The notes below the pieces were generated by a model, which saw only the letters and a list, made by a program, of their open reading frames with translations, ran no database searches and was not told the DNA's origin. A stretch of 64,000 nucleotides of DNA. It comes from Myxococcales bacterium. Lineage in GTDB: Bacteria; Myxococcota_A; Polyangia; Polyangiales; Ga0077539. Each line of letters opens with the position of its first letter. The stretch's first letter is position 1. The stretch lies in NCBI GenBank assembly GCA_016792845.1, contig JAEUKH010000020.1, forward strand, positions 1 through 64,000, written 5' to 3'. Positions 36,396-47,400 of the stretch are shown here, piece after piece. Made by a program: the position numbers and the translations under genes.

Positions 36396-39300
36396 TCACG
36401 GACGGGTCACGAGCACCGAGTAGCTGCCCGAGGCCGAACTGCTGAAGCCGTCGACGTACATCGCGTGGAGGCCAGGGCCCGCAGGGATGCTCGTCGAGAG
36501 GTTCGAACGCTGGCCGCAGAGGCCGCCCGAGTCGTCGTTGCAGACCTGCTCGGTGGTGCGGCCCGGCGAACGCTGGTGCACCGAGGTGTCCCACGAGGCG
36601 CGGAAGCAGGTGCTGGCGGTGAAGGTCGCCGCCGCGGCGCCCTGGCAGGTGTACCAGTAGTACATGTTCTCAGGGCCGCCCGAGCCGCAGGCCGTCGAGG
36701 TCACACGCCCCGTGCCCGAGGTCGTGCCCGAGTACACCCGGCCCGAACCCGCCGGGAGGAACGCGATCGGACCGTTGCCCGTCGGCAAGTGCTGGAAGCG
36801 AATCTGCGACGCGCCCGCCCCGCAGCCCGAGAGCACGAGGAAGTAGGTGCCCGCACCGAGACGCGCCAGAATCTGCGATTGACGCGCCGTCGCGCAGCCG
36901 TTGAGGCCGTTGTCGTCGTTGCAGGTGGCCCCGTTGGTGAAGCCCGCCGCGTTGGTCAGGTTGGTGCCCGTCGAGCCCTGGAGAAAGAGCGACGTGTCCC
37001 AGGTGGTGCCCACGGTGTCGGCGTACACGATCTCTTCGGCCGCGAGGGTGAAGCGATAGAAGACGTCGTTGCCCGTGGTGCAGCCGCACGAACCCGCCGT
37101 GTCGTTGCGGGCGTTGGTGGTGTTCGCCGAGAGGATCGACGACGCGTTGGTCAGGTTGATCACCGTCGCGCCGGTGCGGGTGTCGTTCGTCGGAGGCGTC
37201 ACGCACGCGCCGCCGCGGCAGAAGGTGCCCGCACCGCACGCGCGGTTGCAGCCGCCGCAGTTGTTGTTGTCGTTCTGCGTGTCGACGCAGGTCGCGCAGC
37301 GGGTCAAACCCGTGGTGCACGCGCCCTGGACGTAGCGAATCGAGTAGTTGCCCGAGCCCGTGCAGGCGTCGACGGTCAGGGTGTGAAGACCCGCACCCGC
37401 AGGGAGGTTCGAGGTCACCGTGGCGCCGGTGCCGCAGGTGAAGCCCGTGTCGTCGTTGCACACGCTGGTGCCGGTCGAGCGGTTGGCCGAGCGCTGGTCG
37501 AGCTCGATGTCAAACGCCGCGCTGCCCGCACACGACGAGGCGTAGAAGGGCACCGCGGTGGCGTCGGGGCAGGTGAGCCACCAGTAGGTGTTGTCGGCGC
37601 CGCCCGAGCAGCAGGCCGCGCTGATCGCGCCGGTGCCCGAGGTGGCGCCCGCGGCGGTCTGGAGCGTCCCGCTGGGGGTGAGCTGCGCCGCCGGGCCGTT
37701 GCCGGCCGGGAGGTGCTGGAAGTGGATCGTCGCCGGGCCGTTGTTGCAGCCCGAGAGCACGAGGTAGTAGGTGCCCGCGGCGAGCCGCGCCACGATCTGC
37801 GACTGCCGGGTCGGGTTGGTGCCGCCGAGGTTGCAGAACGACGAGTCGTCGTTGCAGGTGACGCCGCCGGTGGTGCCCGCGCTGGTCAGGTTGCGGCCCA
37901 TGCTGTCTTGGAGAAACAGCGAGGTGTCCCAGGTGGTGCCGATGGTGTCGGCGTACACGACCTCGGGGGCCGTGAGCGCGAAGCGGTAATACACGTCGTT
38001 GCCGCTCGTGCAGCCGCACGACCCGGTGGTGTTGTTACGCGCGTTGGTGGTGTCGGCCATGAGCGTGACGTTGGGCGTCGCGAGGCTGATCACCGTGGCG
38101 CCCGCGAGGGTGTCGTTGGCCGGGGCGGCGCCGCGGCAGCTCCCCGCCGAGCAGGCCGTGCCGGCCATGCAGGCGCGACCGCACATGCCGCAGTTGTTCG
38201 GGTCGGTCATGGTGTTGACGCAGCGCCCGTTGCAGGTGGTCTGACCGGTGGGGCAAGCGCAGCGGCCCGCCGTGCAGCTCTGCCCGTTCGCGCAGGCCGT
38301 GCCGCACATGCCGCAGTTGGCGTTGTCGGTCTGGAGGTTGACGCAGCGGTTGCTGCAGGTGCTGGTGCCCGAGGGGCAGGCGCAGCGCCCGGCCGCGCAG
38401 GCCTGGCCGTTGGCGCAGGCGGTGCCGCACATGCCGCAGTTGGTGTTGCTCGTCTGGAGGTTGACGCAGGTCGAGCCGCAGAGAGTCTGGCCGCTCATGC
38501 AGGTCGAGCCCGAGCAGGTGCCGGCCGAGCAGGTCTGCCCGGCGGCGCAGGCGCGCCCGCAGGCCCCGCAGTTGGCGGCGTCGGTCTGGGTGTTGACGCA
38601 GCTCCGGCCGCAGAGGGTCTGGCCCGACGCGCAGGTGCAGACGCCCGACTGGCAGGTGGTGCCGGTGGCGCAGGCGTTCGCGCAGCGGCCGCAGTTGGCG
38701 GCGCTGGTGTTGGTGTCAACGCAGGTTGAGCCGCAGAGGGTCTGCCCGGCGCCGCACTGCATCGTCTGGGTCATGCACTGGCCGCTCGAGCACATCTGGC
38801 CGGTAGCGCAGGCGTTCGAACAGCGGCCGCAGTTGAGGTTGTCGCTGTTGGTGTCGACGCAGACGGCCATGCCGCCCATGGTGCAGCGGGTCTGGCCCGT
38901 CGGGCAGGAGTTCGAGTCGGTGCAGCTGCCGTTGGTGCAGGTCTGCCCGGCCGAGCACGACCGGCCGCACATGCCGCAGTTGGTGGCGTCGGTCTGGGTG
39001 TTGACGCAGGCGCCGTTGCAGTCGGTCTGACCGCTCGGGCACATCCGGGCCATGCAGGCGCCCGCGGTGCAGGTCTGCCCGGCGGCGCAGGCGTTGCCGC
39101 AGGCGCCGCAGTTGTTGACGTCGGTCTGGGTGCTCACGCACTGGCCGGCGCAGGCCGTCTGGCCCGTCATGCAGGTGACCGAGGCCATGCAGGTGCCGCC
39201 CATGCACGACTGCCCCGCCACGCAGGCGTTGCCGCAGGCGCCGCAGTTGTTGCCGTCGGTCTGCGCGTTGACGCACTGCCCCGAGCACGAGGTCTGCCCG

Positions 39301-39764
39301 CTCGGACACTCGGCCATGCAGGTGCCCGCCATGCAGGTCTGCCCGCTCGGACACGCGTTGCCGCAGGAGCCGCAGTTGTCGCCCGAGGTGGCCGTGTCGA
39401 CGCAGCGCTCGCCGCAGCGCGACTGGCCCGCGGGGCACTCCATCGGCATGGTGCAGGCGCCGCTCACGCAGCTCTGCCCGGCCGAACAGACCGTGCCACA
39501 GCTGCCGCAGTGGTCGTTGCTCGACGCGGTGTCAATGCACTGCTCGCCGCAGCGGGTCTGGCCCGTGGGGCAAGGGGTCGGGCCGGTGTCTTCGGGCACG
39601 ACGTTGCCCGTGTCGTCGGGCGGCAGGTTGCCGATGTCTTCAGGGGTGACGTTGCCCGTGTCGTCGGGCAAGGTGCCCGAGTCGACTTCGGCCGGCGGCG
39701 TGCCGTTGCTACAGCCAATGGCCAGCGACAGGGCGGCCACGGCCCACCATGTTCGACGTTGCAT
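36396..39764 (-). CDS. Large Cys-rich repeat lipoprotein with PPC-like beta domains
   Basis: Exported lipoprotein of 1122 residues. A signal peptide with lipobox SLAIGC is followed by a Thr/Asp/Pro spacer, then eleven tandem Cys-rich units of about 38-42 residues (GQT-C-CVNTQTD-NCG-CG-AC--GQ-C). The C-terminal half has two very similar blocks (NDTLAGATVISL and NDTRTGATVINL, each with CTSGNDVYYRF or CTTGNDVFYRF) that resemble pre-peptidase C-terminal beta domains, and a twelfth Cys unit (DNNNCGGCNRAC) between them. ATG 39764 follows AGAGGAGC. Likely an extended, disulfide-stabilised surface protein. Confidence 0.85.
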   Translation of the reverse strand: MQRRTWWAVAALSLAIGCSNGTPPAEVDSGTLPDDTGNVTPEDIGNLPPDDTGNVVPEDTGPTPCPTGQTRCGEQCIDTASSNDHCGSCGTVCSAGQSCVSGACTMPMECPAGQSRCGERCVDTATSGDNCGSCGNACPSGQTCMAGTCMAECPSGQTSCSGQCVNAQTDGNNCGACGNACVAGQSCMGGTCMASVTCMTGQTACAGQCVSTQTDVNNCGACGNACAAGQTCTAGACMARMCPSGQTDCNGACVNTQTDATNCGMCGRSCSAGQTCTNGSCTDSNSCPTGQTRCTMGGMAVCVDTNSDNLNCGRCSNACATGQMCSSGQCMTQTMQCGAGQTLCGSTCVDTNTSAANCGRCANACATGTTCQSGVCTCASGQTLCGRSCVNTQTDAANCGACGRACAAGQTCSAGTCSGSTCMSGQTLCGSTCVNLQTSNTNCGMCGTACANGQACAAGRCACPSGTSTCSNRCVNLQTDNANCGMCGTACANGQSCTAGRCACPTGQTTCNGRCVNTMTDPNNCGMCGRACMAGTACSAGSCRGAAPANDTLAGATVISLATPNVTLMADTTNARNNTTGSCGCTSGNDVYYRFALTAPEVVYADTIGTTWDTSLFLQDSMGRNLTSAGTTGGVTCNDDSSFCNLGGTNPTRQSQIVARLAAGTYYLVLSGCNNGPATIHFQHLPAGNGPAAQLTPSGTLQTAAGATSGTGAISAACCSGGADNTYWWLTCPDATAVPFYASSCAGSAAFDIELDQRSANRSTGTSVCNDDTGFTCGTGATVTSNLPAGAGLHTLTVDACTGSGNYSIRYVQGACTTGLTRCATCVDTQNDNNNCGGCNRACGAGTFCRGGACVTPPTNDTRTGATVINLTNASSILSANTTNARNDTAGSCGCTTGNDVFYRFTLAAEEIVYADTVGTTWDTSLFLQGSTGTNLTNAAGFTNGATCNDDNGLNGCATARQSQILARLGAGTYFLVLSGCGAGASQIRFQHLPTGNGPIAFLPAGSGRVYSGTTSGTGRVTSTACGSGGPENMYYWYTCQGAAAATFTASTCFRASWDTSVHQRSPGRTTEQVCNDDSGGLCGQRSNLSTSIPAGPGLHAMYVDGFSSSASGSYSVLVTRP

Positions 39765-39984
39765 CAAAAGAGCTCCTCTCATAACCATGACAAGTGCGGC
39801 GATACCAAAGCCGCTGCGATGACAGGGCTGCAACCCACCAGCAGTCGCTTCGCCCAGCGCGAAGCGCACCATAGCGGACGATGTGCGACAGCGGAAGGTC
39901 ACCCGCGTCAATTTGCACCGCCCCACAAGGCACTTGCGACTTTTCTCGGCCTGCCCGGGGGGCGCGGTGCGGGCCCCAAATGAA

Positions 39985-40028
39985 ACGCCCCGAAGGGCCT
40001 CTGCGTCGCCGAGAGGCTTTCGGGGCGT
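39985..40028 (-). terminator. Intrinsic terminator after the PHA-system gene
   Basis: Long hairpin: ACGCCCCGAA pairs with TTCGGGGCGT and the inner GGGCCTCT with AGAGGCT, across a 9-nt loop. On the minus strand it is followed by TTTCATTT. It lies 24 bp after the stop at 40052 and so probably ends the MTHFR-PHA transcript. Confidence 0.65.
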
Positions 40029-40051
40029 GGGCCGCGCGCGGGCGCTCGGGC

Positions 40052-40324
40052 TCAGCCGAGGGCGCGCTGAAGCTCGCTCTTGACCTTCTCTTCGATCTTG
40101 CCCTTGAGCGCGCGCATCATAAAGCTGAGCTCGATTTCACAGCGCACCGTGGTGTCGGTGACGGTGAAGCGGCCCTCGGTGGGCTTGGTGATGGTGAAGA
40201 CGTCGCCATTCCAGCTGCCTTGGATGCCGTACTCACCCTTGATCCGGTCGATGACCTCGTTGGCCTTGGTGCGCGCGGTGTCTTTGCCGAGGGTGTGGTT
40301 CTTTGTGATGTCGATGGCTGCCAT
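40052..40324 (-). CDS. Polyhydroxyalkanoic-acid-system-like protein
   Basis: Protein of 90 residues with the pattern of the PHA granule-region family (PF09650): IDITKNHTLGKDTARTKANEV, a short Gly-containing strand GSWNGDVFTIT, EGRFTVTDTTVRCEIELSF and a C-terminal amphipathic helix MMRALKGKIEEKVKSEL. ATG 40324 follows GGAGG; the longer frame to 40387 overlaps the upstream gene. It is 46 bp downstream of the methyltransferase/MTHFR gene on the same strand. A granule role is known for the family but is not shown by this neighbourhood, which has no PHA synthase. Confidence 0.7.
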   Translation of the reverse strand: MAAIDITKNHTLGKDTARTKANEVIDRIKGEYGIQGSWNGDVFTITKPTEGRFTVTDTTVRCEIELSFMMRALKGKIEEKVKSELQRALG

Positions 40325-40370
40325 GATCCATGCCTCCGGTGTGGGTGGGGGGTCGAGAGGGTGCAACCCT

Positions 40371-42248
<1,878 letters not shown>

Positions 42249-42389
42249 GGGGGGTGCTGGGCGCGTTCACTACGACCAAGCCCGGGTCGACGCAATCGAA
42301 TCGATGACGCGGTCGGTCGGCGGGGTGTTCTTTGGGGGTGCGGTGGGGCGTTCCCTCGGGTGGAGAATGGGATTAGGGTCGCGGGCTCT

Positions 42390-43409
42390 ATGACAGCACC
42401 GGTCGTGTTGATGACAGGTTCGAATGGTGAGATCGGCCGCTCGTTGCTCGAGCGCTTTCACACCGATGGGCGCTTTCGGGTGGTCTCCCTCGATCTGACG
42501 CCGCTCCCCGAGAAGCTCCGCCCGTACTGCGAGGCGACGTACACGGGCAACATCCTCGACCGGTATCTCCTCGACCAGATCGCGGCGCACCACGAGATCG
42601 AAGTGGTGTTTCACCTCGCGGCGCTGCTCTCAAGCCGCGGCGAGCGCGATCCCGAGCTGGCCCACCAGATCAACGTCGAGGGCACCCTCCACCTGATGCG
42701 CATGGCCCAGGCCCAGACCCAGCGCTTGGGGCGCCCGGTGCGCTTTCTCTTCCCCAGCAGCATCGCCGTGTACGGCGTGGGCGACCTCGACGCCAAGCGC
42801 CGCTACGGCCGCATCGCCGAAGACCAGGGCTGCGAGCCCATCACCATGTACGGCTGCAACAAGCTGTACTGCGAGCACCTCGGTCGCTACTTTACCAAGT
42901 ACTATCGCTCTCTTGGCGGCGGTTCGGGGCAGCCCAAGGTCGACTTCCGGGCGCTGCGTTTCCCGGGGCTCATCTCGGCCGACACGGTGCCGAGCGGGGG
43001 CACGAGCGATTTCGGGCCCGAGATGCTGCACGCCGCCGCGCAGGGTAAGCCCTACGCTTGTTTTGTCGGGCCCGAGGCGCGCATCCCCTTCATGGCCATG
43101 CCCGACGCCGTGCGGGCGCTCCTGGGGCTCCTCGACGCGCCGGCCGAGCAGCTGACCCGGGCGAGCTACAACGTGGGCGCCTTCTCGCTCTCGGCCCGCG
43201 ACATCGAGGGGCGCGTTCGGCGGGCCTTCCCCGTGGCCGAGGTGAGCTACGCCCCTGAGCCGACCCGGGCGCGCATCGTCGACAGCTGGCCCGAAGACCT
43301 CGACGACGCCGCGGCGCGCGCCGACTGGGGTTGGCGCCCGCTCTACGACGCCGACCGCGCCTTCGACGAGTACCTCTTGCCCGCCGTACGGGCGCGCTAC
43401 AGTCACTAG
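42390..43409 (+). CDS. SDR-type L-threonine 3-dehydrogenase-like epimerase
   Basis: Extended SDR of 339 residues. The NAD motif is TGSNGEIGRSL, followed by VVFHLAALLSS and FLFPSSIAVYG. The catalytic pair is in MYGCNKLYCEHLG (Y-x3-K). The segments FRALRFPGLISADTVPSGGTSD and PFMAMPDAVRALLGLL are characteristic of short-chain threonine dehydrogenases, which oxidise L-threonine to 2-amino-3-ketobutyrate. A related sugar epimerase is the alternative. ATG 42390 is chosen; the frame upstream is antisense to the MTHFR gene, with which it diverges. Confidence 0.82.
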   Translation: MTAPVVLMTGSNGEIGRSLLERFHTDGRFRVVSLDLTPLPEKLRPYCEATYTGNILDRYLLDQIAAHHEIEVVFHLAALLSSRGERDPELAHQINVEGTLHLMRMAQAQTQRLGRPVRFLFPSSIAVYGVGDLDAKRRYGRIAEDQGCEPITMYGCNKLYCEHLGRYFTKYYRSLGGGSGQPKVDFRALRFPGLISADTVPSGGTSDFGPEMLHAAAQGKPYACFVGPEARIPFMAMPDAVRALLGLLDAPAEQLTRASYNVGAFSLSARDIEGRVRRAFPVAEVSYAPEPTRARIVDSWPEDLDDAAARADWGWRPLYDADRAFDEYLLPAVRARYSH

Positions 43410-43495
43410 CGCGGCCCTCGCGCAGACCCTCAAAGCCGGGATGCGCCCGCCGTTGTAAGACCCTCACCGCCCCGGTAGAGCCCCCGAGAGCCCCA

Positions 43496-44329
43496 ATGCC
43501 CGACTCGCTCGACCTCGTTGGAACCCGCTTCAGCTCTGTCAAACCCCCAAACCCCACCTGGATCGCCTGGGGCACCGAGCGCAACGGCGCCCTCGCGGTT
43601 GACGGCGTCGACCGCGTCGGGGCGACCTTCTTCGAACGAATCGCCCGCGCGCCGCCGCGGGTCTTGGCCGTCGACACCGCCCTCGGCGTGCCCGCCGGGC
43701 TCGCGCGCACGATGGTGCCCCTCGTCACCAACGGCTGGCAGGTGCTCGAACACCTCGTCGTGACCCCAGGGCCCGTGCTCGACAGCCGCTGGGCCGAGTG
43801 GTCGGCCGCGCACCCCGGGGCGCTGCGTCTCACCGAGGCGCTCTGTCACGGGGCGCCCAGCGTGACGGCCGCGCGCCCGCCCTTGTGGCGTCACCTCAGG
43901 GCCTTCGCGAAGGCCTTGTGGGAGCTTCGTGACCAGGTGGCGGTCTTGCCCTTTGACAGCCTTGAGATGTCGCCGCTCAGGCCCATGGTGCTCGAATCGG
44001 TGCCGGCCACGACGCTGCGGGTGTTGGGCTTGCCCTTCGCGTTTCACCACGCCGACCCGACCCAAGCCGCGGGCGTCGAGGCGACCCGCGAGCGGCTCGA
44101 AGTGCTGCGGCGGCTCCCCGACGCGCTCTTGCCCTATGGCGTCCGCTTCGACCTCCCGGCCTCGGTGGTGAACCTCGTGACCCTCGACACCGCGGGCGAC
44201 GCCCTCGACGCCATCGTCTCGTTGGTCACGGCCTACCTCGCGACCCGCGGCCAATGGGCGCCGCCGCCCATCACCGGGCCCCACGCCTCGCGCGCCCTCA
44301 TCGAAGGCTGGATCGTCCGCCCCGCCTGA
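43496..44329 (+). CDS. Conserved hypothetical protein, possibly DUF429-like
   Basis: Protein of 277 residues without signal or membrane segments. ERNGALAVDGVDRVG and RVLAVDTALGVPAGLAR recall the acidic strand motifs of the DUF429 (RNase H-like) family, and a second acidic segment is EMSPLRPMVLESVPATTLR. The match is weak and the function is unknown. It follows the threonine-dehydrogenase-like gene by 86 bp on the same strand. ATG 43496 is chosen as the first codon after the gap. Confidence 0.6.
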   Translation: MPDSLDLVGTRFSSVKPPNPTWIAWGTERNGALAVDGVDRVGATFFERIARAPPRVLAVDTALGVPAGLARTMVPLVTNGWQVLEHLVVTPGPVLDSRWAEWSAAHPGALRLTEALCHGAPSVTAARPPLWRHLRAFAKALWELRDQVAVLPFDSLEMSPLRPMVLESVPATTLRVLGLPFAFHHADPTQAAGVEATRERLEVLRRLPDALLPYGVRFDLPASVVNLVTLDTAGDALDAIVSLVTAYLATRGQWAPPPITGPHASRALIEGWIVRPA

Positions 44330-44434
44330 GCCCTCGGCCGAGCCCTTGACCCGTGCGGTGTAGACTCCGCGGGCGCTTCGCCCGAGGGGGCTCGCGTCGC
44401 GCGGGGGGAGACAAAGGCACGGGGTGACACAGTT

Positions 44435-44450
44435 CGGCACCATCCGGCAC
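44435..44450. promoter_or_regulatory. CGGCAC doublet before the giant regulator gene
   Basis: CGGCACCATCCGGCAC has two CGGCAC hexamers 10 bp apart, one helical turn, 30 bp before the start at 44480. The same doublet in reverse orientation follows the gene at 49541. It could be a regulator-binding site. It is not a sigma-54 -24/-12 element, since the spacing and TTGC are missing. Confidence 0.35.
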
Positions 44451-44479
44451 GGCCCGGGGGTGTAGAGTGCCGCACCACG

Positions 44480-47400
44480 ATGCGGCTGGCTGATCGGTAC
44501 CGGGTGCTCCGGCGGGTAGGCGAGGGCGGGGGCGGGGGCGTGTGGTTGGTCGAAGACCGCCTCGCCGACGACGCGGTGATGGTGCTGAAGCGGCTCCACG
44601 CGCAGGCGCACCAGGGGCTCGCCCAGTGGCTGGTGAACGAGTTTCAGATCTTGGCGCAGCTCGACCTGCCGACCATCGCGCGGGTGCATGATTTTGGCCT
44701 GGCGAGCGCCGACGCCGAAGACCCGGGGGGGAGCTTCTTCACCCGCGCCTTCGTCGACGGCGCGCCGCTCGATGAGGCGCTCTCGGGGCTCGACCCGCAG
44801 CGGCTCCGGGCGGCTCTGGTCTCGACGGCGAGCACCCTGCGGGCGCTGCACCGGTTGGGGGTGGTTCACGGCGACCTCAAGCCTGCCAACCTCATCGTTC
44901 CGGTGGGCGGCGACCGGCCCCAGCTGATTGATTTCGGCCTGGCCCACGGCGCCCTCGGGGCGGTCGATCATGTGCGCGGGGGCACCCTTGGCTTTCTGAC
45001 CCCCGAGCGGCAGGCGCAATTGCTCTCGGGCGAGGCCCTGCTGCCTGACCCGCGGGCCGACGTGTACGCGCTGGCGATGTCGTTTCGGTGTGTGCTGGCC
45101 CGGGCGCCGACGCCGCCGGGGCCCGAGGCGGGGCTGCCGGCCGAGCTGAGCGCGCGACCGGCCCTCGTGGCGCTGTGGGAGGTGCTCTCGCGCGCGGTGG
45201 CCCACGACCCCGCCCGGCGCATCGCTTCGATGGACGACCTCCTCGCCGCCCTCGCCGTCGGGCGCGAGGGCGACCCCCACGTCGAGGCGCGGGTGGTGTT
45301 GCGACCCGAGGGGCGTGAGACCGAGCTCGGGGCGCTCCTCGACGCGGTGGGGCGGCGGCTCCTGCAGCGCGAGACCGCGGTGCCGGTGGTGCTGCTCGCG
45401 GGCGACGAGGGCAGCGGGCGCACGACCTTGCTGCGCGAGCTCTCGTGGCGGGCGCAGCTGCGGGGCGTGCAGACCTTGTCGCTGCGGGGGGCGCCGGGCG
45501 AGGCGATGGCGCGGCGGCTCCGCGAGGGGGCTCAGATCCTGTCGGGGATGGCCGTCGACACGGAGGTCCCCGATGCGCTGGCGACGGCGCTCCGGCGGGC
45601 CGCGGCCAACGCTCCTGTGCTGCTCCTGGTCGACGACCTCGATCGGGCCGACCCGGGCGTGGCGGGGCTCCTGCGTTCGATCGCGTACGGCTGCGAGCGC
45701 GAAGAGCCGCTCCTGGTGATCGCAACTTCAGAGCGTTCGGAGTCGGTTCGCGAGCTCGACCCGGCCCAGGTGGTGACCCTCGGGCCCCTCGACGAGTCGG
45801 CGGTGACGGCGCTTTGTACGCAGATCCTCGGCGCCGTCGAGCCCGCGGTGGTGCGCACGGTGTACCGCCGTACGGGGGCCCTCCCGTTGGCGGTGACCGA
45901 GATGTTGATGGCCCTGGCCCGCGACGCGGCGGTGACGCCGAGCGACGTCGAGCGGGCCGAGGTGCCGTCGGGGGCCTCGGGCGCGGCGGTGCGACGGGTC
46001 GAGCCCCTGGCGCCGCAGGTGCGTTGGGCCGCGGCGATGGCGGTGGCGCTGGGCCAAGACGCGACGGTCGAGGCCCTGCGGCTCGCCGAGGTCGACCCCG
46101 CGGCGCTCGAAATGGCACGCGCCGCGGGCGTGTTGGTGCTCTCGGCCGACGCGCGGCTGCGGGCGGTCTCGTCGGCGATGGAGTCTGCGGTGCTCTCGTC
46201 GCTCGGCGCCGAGCGCTTGCAGGGCGTGCGCCAGCGTGCCGCAGAGGTGCTTGAAATTACAGAGGCTTCTGCCAGCGCGCGGGCCATGGCCTGGCTGCGC
46301 GCGGGGGCGCCCTCGCGGGCCCGCACGACGGCCGCCGAGGCGGTCGCGTCGCTGCGTCGCGCGGGGCTCCCTGCGGCGGCGGCGCGGATGCTCGGGGCGC
46401 TGCGCGAGGCCGACCCGGGTGCGGTGACGGCGGCCGAGCGCTTCGAAGAGGCCGACCTTCTGGCCGAGGCGGGGCGCATCGCCGAGGCCGAGGCGCTCCT
46501 CGGGCCGCTCGGCGAGACCGCGATGGGGCCCAGGGCGGGGCTCCTTCTCGGGCGGTTACGCAGGGTTGCGGGCGATGTCGCGGCCAGCCAGGCGGTGCTC
46601 GAGCCCTTGACCCGCGACCCTGATCTCGACCCCGACCTCGCGGCCGAGGCGCTGGTCGAGCTGGCCCGCGCAGCGATGCCCCAAGGCGACTACCTCTCGG
46701 TGAAATCGCGGAGCCTCGCGGCGGCGTCGCGGGCGCGCTCGCCGCGGGTGCGGGCGCTGGCCGAGGCGCTCGCGGGCATCGCGGCGGTGTACGCGGGCGA
46801 CGCGGGCGAGGGCAACGCGCTCTTGGAGCGCGCCACGGCGAGCATGGCCACGCTCAGCCTGCCGAAAGAAGAGGCGGCGCTCTTGGTGTACCTCGCGGTG
46901 GCCCGAGAGCGCCTGGGCGAGCTCCCCGCTGCGCGGAGTCTTCACGAGAAGTCGCTCGATCGCGCCCGTGCCGCGGGTGACCTCCGGGCGATGGTGAACG
47001 CCCGCATCAACCTCGGGCACATCGCCCAGCGCATGGGCGACCTCGGGGCGGCCCTCGAGCACGACCAGGCGGCGCTCAAGCTGGCGCAGCGCGCGGGCAT
47101 TCAACAGTCGGTGCTGTACGCCCGGTTGAACGCGGCCACGCAGCTCCTTCGCATCGGCAGTCTCGACCGCGCGCGGGTTGAGATCGACGCGGCTGAGCGG
47201 CTCGCGACGCAGTGCGGGGCGCGCGACATGGCGGCTTCGGCGCGGCTCGCCTCGGGGGTGGCCTGGGCCCGGAGCGGCGACCTGACCCGCGGGTTGAGCG
47301 AGATCGGCCTCGCAGAGACCGAGTTTCGCGCGTTGGGGCAGCTCGACGAGGTGGCCGACGCGAAGCTCGACGCGGCCGAGATCGTGCTCGACCGGGGGGC

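Noticed and set aside
44420..44455. Sigma-54 promoter before the giant regulator
   Set aside because: GGCAC is present, but no TTGC or TGC element lies at the required spacing, and the feature is better described as a 10-bp-spaced doublet.
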